NCBI GenBank assembly: GCA_026129765.1
Contig: JAHCHP010000007.1
Span: 62,001-126,000 of the forward strand
Length of the DNA: 64,000 nt
Reading direction: 5' to 3'
Source of the DNA: Fimbriimonadia bacterium
Lineage (GTDB): Bacteria; Armatimonadota; Fimbriimonadia; Fimbriimonadales; GBS-DC
A program made the translations under genes and the position numbers. Positions within the stretch are counted from its first letter, which is position 1. Each line of letters begins with the position of its first letter. Below the pieces are notes generated by a model, which worked only from the letters and a program-made list of their open reading frames with translations, was not told the DNA's origin and made no database searches. This document shows positions 8,442 to 16,477 of the stretch, piece by piece.

Positions 8442-9350
8442 ATGAAAATCGTGATTGCAGGCGGCAGTGGTTTCATCGGCAGGGCTTTGACCCAATCGCT
8501 GCTACAAGCCGGTCATTCGGTGGGGGTCCTATCCCGCAACGCGCAGAACGCGAGATTGCCAGAAGGCGCGCGCGCCATCGCTTGGGACGGGCGAACCCTG
8601 GGCAAGTGGGCAGAGGAAGTGGCAGATGCGCAAGCCATTGTGAATTTGACGGGCAAAAGCGTCGCCGCGCGATGGAACGAGAAGGTGAAACGAGAGTTAG
8701 AGGAGAGCCGGCTTTTACCCACTCAAGTCCTGATACAAGCGATGACGCAAGCAAGCGCTGGTTCCTCAAAAGTCTTGGCGCAAGCCTCTGCAGTAGGCTA
8801 TTATGGCGATGGCGGCGAGGAAATCATGGACGAGAACCGCCCGTCGGGCGCGGGCTTCTTAGGTGAATTATGCGCGCGTTGGGAAGCGGCGGCATTGGAG
8901 GCGGAGCCTTTAGGCGTCCGGGTCTGCCGCATGCGCATTGGCGTGGTGTTGGATAGGGGGGCGGGCGCGCTGCCCCCCTTGCTGATGACGACCCGGCTGT
9001 TTGTGGGCGGTCCTTATGGTTCTGGAAAACAGTGGCTGCCCTGGATTCACCGGGAAGACCTCGCGCGCGCGTTTCAATTTGTCATCGAGCATGAGCAGGC
9101 AAACGGAGCCTTCAACACCACCGCTCCTCATCCTGTTCGTGTCAACGAATTTGCGCATGCGTTGGGGCGCGCGCTTAATCGCCCCAGTTTTTTCCGCGCT
9201 CCCGAATGGGCATTGCGCGTTCTGTTTGGGGAAGGCGCAGCGATCTTGCTGCAGGGTCAGCGCGCCCTCCCCACCCGCCTGCAATCGCTGGGTTTCCGCT
9301 TCCATTACGAGCAGGTAGACGACGCCTTAAGAGCGATATTGAAAGGATAG
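8442..9350 (+). CDS. TIGR01777 family NAD(P)-dependent epimerase (SDR39U1/YfcH-like)
   Basis: This extended-SDR Rossmann protein of 302 residues has the nucleotide-binding GGSGFIGRAL at 7-16. The family signature ASAVGYYGD and the RIGVVLDRGAGALPPLL / GPYGSGKQWLPWIHREDLA blocks follow. The C-terminal DUF1731-like tail (FFRAPEWALRVLFGEGA; LPTRLQSLGFRF) completes the family architecture. The substrate of this family is not established; sugar-nucleotide-like compounds are usually assumed. It sits 6 nt after the zinc-ribbon protein and 1 nt before the CoA-transferase, indicating one transcript. Confidence 0.92.
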   Translation: MKIVIAGGSGFIGRALTQSLLQAGHSVGVLSRNAQNARLPEGARAIAWDGRTLGKWAEEVADAQAIVNLTGKSVAARWNEKVKRELEESRLLPTQVLIQAMTQASAGSSKVLAQASAVGYYGDGGEEIMDENRPSGAGFLGELCARWEAAALEAEPLGVRVCRMRIGVVLDRGAGALPPLLMTTRLFVGGPYGSGKQWLPWIHREDLARAFQFVIEHEQANGAFNTTAPHPVRVNEFAHALGRALNRPSFFRAPEWALRVLFGEGAAILLQGQRALPTRLQSLGFRFHYEQVDDALRAILKG

Positions 9351-9351
9351 A

Positions 9352-10638
9352 ATGGAACCTTGGAAATCAGAGTATGATAACAAATTGAGAACGGCAGAAG
9401 AAGCGGTTCAGATCATCAAAAGCGGCGACCGGATTTACTACGGAGCCAATGCCGCCAGTCCGACAGCGTTGCTTCGCGCGCTCGCCGCTCGCTATCAGTC
9501 GCTCTCCGATGTCCACTTAACGCACGCGATGTTTCTGGGCGAAGACCCGTTCGGTTTGCCTGAAATGCGCGGCAGATTCCGCCATTACTCTCCCTTTGTG
9601 GGGCATGGGGATCGCGAGGCGGTTCTTCAGGGCGATGCCGATTATGTTCCCATCCACCTGCATGACATCCCTCGTCTTTTCATGCCCTCGGGCGCGTTTC
9701 CTCTCGATGCTGCCCTCGTGATGGTTAGCCCACCTGACGAACAAGGGTCTATGAGCTACGGCATAGAGACCATGGCGACCCACGCCGCCTGCCAACATGC
9801 CAAGCGGATCATCGCGCAGGTCAACCCGCATATGCCCCGGATTTTGGGCGACTGCCAACTGCACGTATCGCAAGTGAGCGCGCTGGTCGAACAGGCAGAA
9901 CCTCTGGTGGAATTAAACGCAAAACCTATCGACGAAGTGGAGCGCAGGATTGGTCACTATGCGCGCGAGTTGATTGAGGATGGCGCAACGCTTCAGATGG
10001 GTATTGGCGAGATTCCCGATGCGATTTATGAAAGCTTGGATGGTCTGAAAGATTTGGGAATACACACCGAAATGATGTCGGACGGCGCGATGCGCGCGAT
10101 GGAGCGCGGCATAGTGACCAACTACCATAAAAGCCTGCACCCCGGGAAAGCGATTTTCACCTTTGCGCTGGGCAGCCGCGCGCTGTATGACTATCTCGAT
10201 AACAACCCGCTGTTGGAAGCGCGCCCCGTGGAATATGTGAACGATCCCTGTGTTATTCGTCAAAATGATAAGATGATTGCCATCAATTCAGCTTTAGAAG
10301 TCGATTTAACTGGGCAGGTTTGCGCGGAGTCGATAGGAACGCGCATCTATTCGGGATTTGGCGGGCAGGCAGATTTTATTCGCGGCGCGTCAGAGAGCCG
10401 TGGCGGAAAACCGGTCATTGCCCTGCCCTCTACCGCGAAACAGGGAACGATTTCACGCATTGTCCCCACGCTCAAAGTGGGCGCAGGCGTGGTCACCACC
10501 CGCGCCGATGTGCATTATATCGTTACTGAATATGGAATCGCGCATCTTTTCGGAAAGAGCCTGCGTGAACGGGCGCGCGAGTTGATTGCTATCGCGCATC
10601 CCGATTTCCGCGAAATGTTGTCTAATGCGCTTTTATAA
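9352..10638 (+). CDS. Acetyl-CoA hydrolase/transferase family protein (4-hydroxybutyrate CoA-transferase-like)
   Basis: The enzyme should move CoA between acyl-CoA and a carboxylate (acetate, 4-hydroxybutyrate or a related acid). The 428-residue length fits the family. Diagnostic blocks are LQMGIGEIPDAI (215-226), then LGIHTEMMSDG, where E240 is the expected glutamate that forms the glutamyl-CoA intermediate. The C-terminal domain has GFGGQADFIRGA, the oxyanion-side block TISRIVPTL, and DVHYIVTEYGIAHLFGKSLRERA. It is 1 nt downstream of the epimerase gene and is followed after 14 nt by the GT39 gene. True substrate specificity cannot be read from sequence alone. Confidence 0.9.
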   Translation: MEPWKSEYDNKLRTAEEAVQIIKSGDRIYYGANAASPTALLRALAARYQSLSDVHLTHAMFLGEDPFGLPEMRGRFRHYSPFVGHGDREAVLQGDADYVPIHLHDIPRLFMPSGAFPLDAALVMVSPPDEQGSMSYGIETMATHAACQHAKRIIAQVNPHMPRILGDCQLHVSQVSALVEQAEPLVELNAKPIDEVERRIGHYARELIEDGATLQMGIGEIPDAIYESLDGLKDLGIHTEMMSDGAMRAMERGIVTNYHKSLHPGKAIFTFALGSRALYDYLDNNPLLEARPVEYVNDPCVIRQNDKMIAINSALEVDLTGQVCAESIGTRIYSGFGGQADFIRGASESRGGKPVIALPSTAKQGTISRIVPTLKVGAGVVTTRADVHYIVTEYGIAHLFGKSLRERARELIAIAHPDFREMLSNALL

Positions 10639-10652
10639 AGGAAGATCAATCA

Positions 10653-12233
10653 ATGCGCCGACCCGATTCCAATCCAAAGAACCTGTTGCCTGTTGGGCTT
10701 ATCGCTGCCATTGCGCTCTTCATGCACCTGCTGTTCAATCAAGGTTATGACTACTTCCGCGATGAGTTCTACTATATCGCTTGTAGCAAACGCCTTGCAT
10801 GGGGGTATGTCGACCATCCGCCGCTCTCCATTGTTTTGTTGGCTTTAGCGCGGGGGCTGCTGGGCGACTCGCTGTTTGCGATCCGGTTGTTGCCCGCTCT
10901 ATCCCATGCGATGTTGGTGCTGATGACAGGTCTGTTAGCGCGTGACTTCGGGGGAAACCGCCTGGCGCAAAGCTTGGCGGCGCTCGGTTCTCTCATTGCG
11001 CCGGTTTATCTGGTGAATACGAACTTCTTCTCGATGAACGCTTTCGAATCGCTCTTTTGGATGGGCAGTTTATGGCTCCTGATAAACGCCCTGAGAATCG
11101 GTCGACCGTTCGCATCGTCGGAAGATTCATCCTCACCTCAGCGAGTACGAGTACAGGTAATCTCTTTCGCGCTGTTCGGATTAGCGATTGGATTGGGCGC
11201 ATTGAACAAGCATAGCCAGCTCTTTTTTGTCTTCGGGCTGTTGGTGGGGCTGCTCTTCACTTATCATCGTCGAATCTTCTTGACGCCCGGTCCTTATCTC
11301 TCTGCAATGATCGCATTGGCGGTTTTACTGCCCCACCTTTTTTGGCAATATCAAAATGACGTTCCCACACTGGAGTTCATGCGAAATGCGCAAGAGTTCA
11401 AGAACTACGATACCTCTCCGCTGGAGTTCTTTATGGGACAGTTTCTCCAGATGCTGCCTCCCTCCATTCTGCTATGGATGATGGGATTGATTGCGCTTCT
11501 CATTTGGAAACCGTTTCAACCTCTGCGCTTTGTGGGGATCGCCTATCTCACGCTATTTCTGCTCTTTACCCTGCAACAAGCCAAGTTTTACTATCTCGCG
11601 CCTTTCTATCCTGTTCTCTTTGCGGCTGGAGCCGTTGCGTTGGAGCGATTTGCTGAAAAAGGGCGGCGGTGGCTGCCTGCGGCTTACATGGTTCTGCTGA
11701 GTATCAGCGGAATTGTGTTCGCGCCAGTCGCCTTGCCCATCCTCCCACCCGGCGCGCTGATTCAATACACTCAGCGATTGGGCATTCAAGAGCCGCCCTC
11801 TGAGAAACATGCCAGAGCGCAGCTGCCCCAATATTTTGCCGACATGTTTGGATGGCGCAATCTGACCGAAACGGTCGCCCGCGTTTACCAGTCGCTGCCG
11901 GAATCGGAACGAAAACAATGCGCCCTGTTCACAACCAATTATGGGCGTGCAGGCGCATTAGAGTTTTTCGGACCGGCGTTCGGTCTCCCGCAGCCCATCT
12001 GTGGACATAACAATTATTGGCTTTGGGGATACGGCAACACCACAGGCGACGTGGTCATCGTTGTGGGGGTTTCAGAAGACCAACTGCGCGACATATTTGA
12101 AGAGGTCTCTTTGGCAGCCACCGTCACGAATGAGTTCAGCATGCCTTATGAGAACAACCTGTCTGTCTTTGTCTGCAAGCGTCTAAAGCAGCCCATCCAA
12201 ATTTGGTGGCAAAAAGTGAAAAATTACATTTGA
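10653..12233 (+). CDS. GT39/ArnT-like polyprenyl-phosphate glycosyltransferase, multipass
   Basis: This 526-residue membrane protein has about 10-11 hydrophobic segments, the fold of the PMT/ArnT superfamily, which transfers a sugar from a polyprenyl-phosphate donor to protein or lipid on the outer face of the inner membrane. The first periplasmic loop holds the hallmark acidic motif YDYFRDEFYYIACS with nearby YVDHPPLSIVLLA. D/E residues there are the expected catalytic base region. The soluble C-terminal part (about 390-526) carries NNYWLWGYG and similar segments. The upstream gene ends 14 nt away. It is convergent with the fucosidase gene, with only 17 nt between stops and no obvious terminator. 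Confidence 0.87.
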   Translation: MRRPDSNPKNLLPVGLIAAIALFMHLLFNQGYDYFRDEFYYIACSKRLAWGYVDHPPLSIVLLALARGLLGDSLFAIRLLPALSHAMLVLMTGLLARDFGGNRLAQSLAALGSLIAPVYLVNTNFFSMNAFESLFWMGSLWLLINALRIGRPFASSEDSSSPQRVRVQVISFALFGLAIGLGALNKHSQLFFVFGLLVGLLFTYHRRIFLTPGPYLSAMIALAVLLPHLFWQYQNDVPTLEFMRNAQEFKNYDTSPLEFFMGQFLQMLPPSILLWMMGLIALLIWKPFQPLRFVGIAYLTLFLLFTLQQAKFYYLAPFYPVLFAAGAVALERFAEKGRRWLPAAYMVLLSISGIVFAPVALPILPPGALIQYTQRLGIQEPPSEKHARAQLPQYFADMFGWRNLTETVARVYQSLPESERKQCALFTTNYGRAGALEFFGPAFGLPQPICGHNNYWLWGYGNTTGDVVIVVGVSEDQLRDIFEEVSLAATVTNEFSMPYENNLSVFVCKRLKQPIQIWWQKVKNYI

Positions 12234-12250
12234 AAAGACCCTGCGCCCGC

Positions 12251-13468
12251 TCAACTTGACTGAGAATAAACTGCCAGTTTTTCAACGATGGGTTCTGCCA
12301 GCGACTCCAGCGCGCGCAGCCGAATCTTGGAAACATCGACCGGTTCAAATCGCTCGATTCGTTTATGCCCAACGATTTTTCCCTCGCATAGTTTGCTCCA
12401 TTTCTCCTGAGCAAACCCCTCCACAACCCATGACTGAATACGTTCGCCCTGCCGGATAGCCTCTTGAATCATCACATGGTCGATCCGGTGAAGCACGCCT
12501 AAATCCAGTTCCACTACCGCGCCTTTACCCTTCGTTTCTGCAAGGCTCTTGCCGAACCGCATTTGAACTTCCGCGCCAAACTCCGCCAACCGAGCCACAT
12601 CATTCTCATGCAGTAGACCACGCTTGTCGGGTGGAACATTCAAAAGCAACACCGAGTTTCGCCCCACCGACTGATAATAAATCTTCATCAAGTGATCCAA
12701 CGATTTGACTTTGCCATCTTCCGCCTCGTGATAGAACCAACCGGGACGAATCGAGACATCACACTCTGCCGGATACCATACCTTCTGTTTGCCGGGATGC
12801 ATCTCTGGATGAGCAGGCTGAACGCTGGTTTCGTCCAAACGCGCTAAGCCGTCCTCGTTCCCAACCCATCGAATATCCGGTCCCGAAATCGCAATGAGCG
12901 CTTTGGGTTGGTGTCTCCGAACCACTTGGTAGAAGCCCTGCCAATCGTACTCTTGGCGTTTGCCGTTCGGTCCTTCGCCATTCGCCCCATCGAACCACAC
13001 TTCCGTGATTTCGCCATACTGGGTGAGGAGTTCGGTCAACTGGTCTTTGAAATAGGCATTGTAAGCAGGTGTTCCATAGTTTTGCGCGTTCCGATCCCAA
13101 GGCGAAAGGTAGAATCCAAATTTCAGCCCCTCGGCGCGGCACGCATCCGCCGCCTCGCGAACCACATCCCCCTTCCCTTCGCGCCAAGGCGAATGTTTGA
13201 CCGAATGTTCGGTATGGCGGCTTTGAAAAAGGCAAAAGCCATCATGATGTTTCGCAGTCAAGATCACCAACTTACAGCCTGCCCTTTTCAAAGCGCGCGC
13301 CCATTGGCGGGCATTCAACTCAGAGGGATCAAACAACGAAGGGCTTTCTTTGCCATCACCCCACTCTCGGTTGGTGAAGGTATTGATGCCAAAATGAATA
13401 AAAGCGATGACTTCCATCGCCTGCCACTGCGCCTGTTCTTCGGTCGGGGTAATGATATCGCTTTTCAT
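12251..13468 (-). CDS. Alpha-L-fucosidase (GH29), apparently cytoplasmic
   Basis: This retaining exo-fucosidase is 405 residues long. Family landmarks are IAFIHFGINTFTNREWGDG near the N-terminus, LVILTAKHHDGFCLF (68-82), LKFGFYLSPWDRN, and EVWFDGANGEG. D160 in that last block is the expected nucleophile. The short helical-then-beta C-terminus (about 310-405) resembles the accessory beta-domain of GH29 enzymes. There is no signal peptide, so it should act on imported fucosides, as in intracellular GH29 subfamily B-like enzymes. The start lies only about 17 nt from a strong -10 box, giving a very short leader. It is divergent from the antitoxin gene at 13579. Confidence 0.92.
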   Translation of the reverse strand: MKSDIITPTEEQAQWQAMEVIAFIHFGINTFTNREWGDGKESPSLFDPSELNARQWARALKRAGCKLVILTAKHHDGFCLFQSRHTEHSVKHSPWREGKGDVVREAADACRAEGLKFGFYLSPWDRNAQNYGTPAYNAYFKDQLTELLTQYGEITEVWFDGANGEGPNGKRQEYDWQGFYQVVRRHQPKALIAISGPDIRWVGNEDGLARLDETSVQPAHPEMHPGKQKVWYPAECDVSIRPGWFYHEAEDGKVKSLDHLMKIYYQSVGRNSVLLLNVPPDKRGLLHENDVARLAEFGAEVQMRFGKSLAETKGKGAVVELDLGVLHRIDHVMIQEAIRQGERIQSWVVEGFAQEKWSKLCEGKIVGHKRIERFEPVDVSKIRLRALESLAEPIVEKLAVYSQSS

Positions 13469-13484
13469 AGGTTGTATGCTTCTG

Positions 13485-13514
13485 ATTATACCTCTTCAAA
13501 GAGGATGAAACCAA
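13485..13514 (-). promoter_or_regulatory. Promoter of the GH29 gene with an embedded palindromic operator
   Basis: Read on the minus strand, TTGGTT (13509-13514) and TATAAT (13485-13490) are separated by 18 nt. A perfect palindrome CCTCTT-CA-AAGAGG (13491-13504) fills the spacer next to the -10 box, a typical repressor position. The 5' leader would be about 10 nt. Confidence 0.5.
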
Positions 13515-13552
13515 TAACGAGAGCCTTTTGAATAGAGACTGATTAAGAATGG

Positions 13553-13558
13553 TATAAT
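13553..13558 (+). promoter_or_regulatory. -10 box (TATAAT) of the toxin-antitoxin pair
   Basis: A perfect TATAAT lies 20 nt before the antitoxin start, with a loosely spaced TTGAAT at 13528-13533 (19-nt spacer). GGAGG at 13568-13572 lies 6 nt before the ATG. The two divergent promoters in this 110-nt gap are close enough to interfere. Confidence 0.45.
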
Positions 13559-13578
13559 ACACCCGTTGGAGGAAATTT

Positions 13579-13833
13579 ATGCGCACTGCCATTAAAATGC
13601 GTGCTACTGTTCTACCGGGCCATCGGTTAGAACTGCACGATGCTGAACTTCCCGAAGGTAACGAGGTAGAGGTGATTGTTCTACTCCCGGAAAACGGGAA
13701 TGTCACATCTCCTAAACCCTCAATACTGGATTTCTTAGCGTCTCTTCCCAAGGAACCCAGTCCCCGCAGTTTTGATTCTTGGGAAGAATATGAGCAGTTT
13801 TTGCAGGAGGAACGAAACTCGTGGGATCGTTAA
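13579..13833 (+). CDS. Antitoxin of a PIN-toxin pair (AF2212/DUF104-like)
   Basis: The 84-residue protein opens with a short beta-rich region (IKMRATVLPGHRLELHD, LPEGNEVEVIVLLPE) like AF2212/DUF104 or AbrB-like antitoxins. It ends with an acidic, aromatic tail (SFDSWEEYEQFLQEERNSWD) of the kind that wraps and blocks a PIN toxin. It overlaps the downstream PIN reading frame by 13 nt, the usual antitoxin-then-toxin order. Antitoxins of this class generally repress their own promoter, so the -10 box at 13553 is a likely target. Because the toxin is frameshifted, this antitoxin may now be an orphan. Confidence 0.8.
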   Translation: MRTAIKMRATVLPGHRLELHDAELPEGNEVEVIVLLPENGNVTSPKPSILDFLASLPKEPSPRSFDSWEEYEQFLQEERNSWDR

Positions 13834-14263
13834 CTCTACCGGCTTCAGGCACGGTTTACATCGACGCGAATGTGGTTATTTACAATTTAGAGAGCCACCC
13901 TATTTTTGCGCCTATTTGCCTTCCTCTATGGCATGCGGTTCAAACAGGTTCTATATAAAGGTAGTAAGTAGCTCAATAACTCTGCTGGAAACCTTGGTAG
14001 TGCCTTTACGCGATAAGAACCAAGAATTGGCGCGACATTATGAGCAGTTTTGGGATCATGAAAATATGTTGCTTTCACCCATCACATTGGAGGTTTTGCG
14101 GGATGCGGCTCACATTCGGGCGAATGTTTCATCTGTACGCTCACCTGACGCTATCCATGCAGCAACTGCCCTAAGAGCCGAGGCTGCCCTTTTTCTAACG
14201 AATAACCCTGTTTTCAAACGGCTTCAGAACCTGCCGGTGACTCTATTGAGCGATTTGATTTGA
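13821..14263 (+). pseudogene. PIN-domain (VapC-like) toxin, frameshifted
   Basis: GTG at 13821, with AGGAGG at 13805-13810, starts a frame reading VYIDANVVIYNLESHP, the conserved first strand and catalytic aspartate of PIN ribonucleases. This frame stops at 13956. The rest of the domain continues in another frame from about 13952 (VVSSSITLLETLVVPLRDK) to SPDAIHAATALRAEA and the stop at 14263. The two halves fit if one base has been lost in or near the TATATAAA run at 13952-13959. The catalytic residues are thus split between frames. This may be a true pseudogene, which would explain tolerance of a toxin gene, or an assembly or sequencing error in a low-complexity run. Confidence 0.8.
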
Positions 14264-14407
14264 GTAGACTTTCCCTCGTTCCCAAAAACAAAATCAGGAA
14301 AAAACAGGTATTCTATTGCAGGGAGAGAACATACGGTAAATAGTTGCGTCAAATGTACCGATACCCTGTTACATGAGCGAAGAGCTTTTTCGGAGGAGAA
14401 ATACCAT

Positions 14408-16288
14408 ATGAATGCGCGTTTACTATTCTTAGGGTCTGCGGTCGCGCTGGCGGGCGCGCTCGTCTTTAAGCCCGATTTCACCGAGAACAACAAAGAGAAA
14501 ACGAGTGCGCGCAGCGCGCCTCGCGTGATCAAAGCCAGTGATCATGGGGTGGGCAGGCTCGTTCCCGACCTCGCTTTCACCGACCTCAACGGCAAAAAAG
14601 GGCGACTCAGCGACTTCCAAAAAGCGCGGTCGCTCGTGATCGTTTTAACCAGCACAACCTGTCCCTTGAACAAGAAATATGCCCCTTCGCTGGCGCGTTT
14701 TGAAAAAGAGATGAGCGCGCAAGGAGTCGCGTTCCTCTATGTGAACCCCGATTCGGGCGACCAGCCCAAAGATATCCGAGCCGCCATCAAGCAGCATGGC
14801 TTCAAGGCTCCCTATGTGCATGATAAAAGCGGTTCGCTGGTGAAGGCATTGGGCGCGCTGACCACCACCGATACTTTCCTGTTAGATTCTCGCCGAACAC
14901 TGGTCTACCGGGGCGCGCTGGACGATCAATACGGCATAGGCTATGCCACCAACGCGCCGCAGCAAACTTACCTTCGTGATGCGTTGCGCGCTACCTTAAC
15001 GGGCGAGCCGGTCCGGGTTCCCGCGACTTGGGCGCCGGGCTGCGCGCTGGATTTGAGCAAAGCCAAATCGCCTGCGCCCGTTGCGGTGACCTATCATAAC
15101 CGCATTTCGCGCATCTTCCAAAACAACTGTATGGAGTGCCACCGCAAAGGGGGTGTTGCGCCGTTCGCCTTAGAAACCTACCAGCAAGTGGCTTCCAAAA
15201 AAGGAGCGATCCGCTTTTCGGTTGAAGAAGGGCTGATGCCGCCTTGGTTCGCCGCCAAAGTGCCGCATGGCGAGTCGAACCCTTGGGCAAACGACCGTTC
15301 GCTGAGCGATAAAGACAAAGAAGATTTGCTGCAATGGATCGCGAATGGCATGCCGGAAGGCAACTCCAAAGACGCGCCCAAACCGCTGAAATTCTCCCAA
15401 GATTGGGAAATCGGCAAGCCAGACACGGTGTTCCAACTGCCTGAACCGATCCAGGTGAAAGCAGAAGGGATCATGGCATACCAGCATGTGTTGGTAGAAA
15501 CCAACTTCAAAGAGGATAAATGGATTCAGAAACTGGAGGTGCAGCCCACCGCGCGCCAGGTCGTTCATCATGTGCTGGTGTTTGTCGTGCCAAAAGCGAA
15601 GCCGGGTGAAAGAACCTTTGACCTGCTGAGGCACGCTTCCGACGAAAGTCAGGGCTTCTTCGCAGCCTATGTGCCGGGCAATAACACCTTAATCTACCCT
15701 GAAGGTTTCGCGAAGTTCGTGCCTGCAGGCTCGCGATTGCTGTTCCAGATTCACTATACGCCCAACGGGACGGCGGTCAAAGATCAGACGCGGTTAGGAT
15801 TGGTTTTCGCCAAGAAAATGCCAAAGCACGTGGTGCGCTCCGTAGGGATTATGAACTTCTTCCTGAACATCCCTCCCAACACGGACAATCATCCTGAGTC
15901 CGCGACCCAAGCTGTGCCAATGAATACGATCGTCACTGCTTTCATGCCCCACATGCACGTGCGCGGTAAAGCATTCCGCTTTGAACTGGTCACGCCGGAC
16001 GGCGCGCGCAGAACCTTGCTGGATGTGCCGAACTATGACTTCAATTGGCAACTGCAGTACCGGTTAGCAGAGCCTTTGGAGGTGCCGAAAGGCAGCCGAA
16101 TCGTGGCAACCGGCTGGTATGATAACACTGCCAATAACCCCGCTAATCCAGACCCTAACCGACGCGTGCGGTTCGGTCTTCAGACCTATGATGAAATGAT
16201 GTTGGGTTACGTTGAGTATTACCTGCCCGAAGAAAAGCCCTCTCAGATGCTTTCGCCTTACGAAAACGCATTGGGCGACAGCAGGTAA
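14408..16288 (+). CDS. Redoxin - cytochrome c - copper (ascorbate-type) monooxygenase fusion
   Basis: This exported 626-residue protein has an N-terminal hydrophobic signal or anchor (about 4-20). A thioredoxin-fold redoxin domain (about 50-200) has TTCPLNKKYAP, a single cysteine as is common in this subgroup. A heme c site CMECH (near residue 240) sits in a small cytochrome-like domain with PPWFAA and WIANGMPEG. A long domain with copper-ligand candidates follows: RQVVHHVLVF, LLFQIHYTPNG, PHMHVRGKAF and a methionine in TYDEMMLGYVEY. Together these match the peptidylglycine-hydroxylating/dopamine-beta monooxygenase fold. The likely location is periplasmic. The order suggests electron delivery through heme to copper; the substrate is unknown. 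AGGAG precedes the ATG. The gene stands alone, ended by the hairpin at 16330. Confidence 0.85.
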   Translation: MNARLLFLGSAVALAGALVFKPDFTENNKEKTSARSAPRVIKASDHGVGRLVPDLAFTDLNGKKGRLSDFQKARSLVIVLTSTTCPLNKKYAPSLARFEKEMSAQGVAFLYVNPDSGDQPKDIRAAIKQHGFKAPYVHDKSGSLVKALGALTTTDTFLLDSRRTLVYRGALDDQYGIGYATNAPQQTYLRDALRATLTGEPVRVPATWAPGCALDLSKAKSPAPVAVTYHNRISRIFQNNCMECHRKGGVAPFALETYQQVASKKGAIRFSVEEGLMPPWFAAKVPHGESNPWANDRSLSDKDKEDLLQWIANGMPEGNSKDAPKPLKFSQDWEIGKPDTVFQLPEPIQVKAEGIMAYQHVLVETNFKEDKWIQKLEVQPTARQVVHHVLVFVVPKAKPGERTFDLLRHASDESQGFFAAYVPGNNTLIYPEGFAKFVPAGSRLLFQIHYTPNGTAVKDQTRLGLVFAKKMPKHVVRSVGIMNFFLNIPPNTDNHPESATQAVPMNTIVTAFMPHMHVRGKAFRFELVTPDGARRTLLDVPNYDFNWQLQYRLAEPLEVPKGSRIVATGWYDNTANNPANPDPNRRVRFGLQTYDEMMLGYVEYYLPEEKPSQMLSPYENALGDSR

Positions 16289-16329
16289 GAAACAACTGTT
16301 TAGGTCAGTGGGACAAAACCAATGAAATC

Positions 16330-16355
16330 GGTTCCCCTTGCTTGCAGGGGGAACC
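16330..16355 (+). repeat. GGTTCCCC hairpin element, copy 1 (terminator-like)
   Basis: An 8-bp stem GGTTCCCC / GGGGAACC with a 10-nt loop, followed by TTTT, lies 42 nt after the redoxin fusion stop. It belongs to a family also found at 17948, 32799, 32860 and 54529. This copy lacks the CAACGGAGGGGG tail. Confidence 0.7.
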
Positions 16356-16392
16356 TTTTCATTCGCGGATCTCAACCCCCGAATCCACCCCC

Positions 16393-16419
16393 TAAATAAT
16401 ACGAGGTTTCTGCCGATAA
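16393..16419 (+). promoter_or_regulatory. Sigma-28 (FliA-type) promoter of flagellin
   Basis: TAAA (16393-16396), a 15-nt spacer and GCCGATAA (16412-16419) reproduce the sigma-28 consensus exactly. It lies 59 nt before the flagellin start, which has an AGGGGG ribosome site at 16464-16469. Confidence 0.9.
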
Positions 16420-16477
16420 TCGGTTATGGATACCAGTAGAATTGCGGATAAACCCGTAACAATAGGGGGATCATGGA

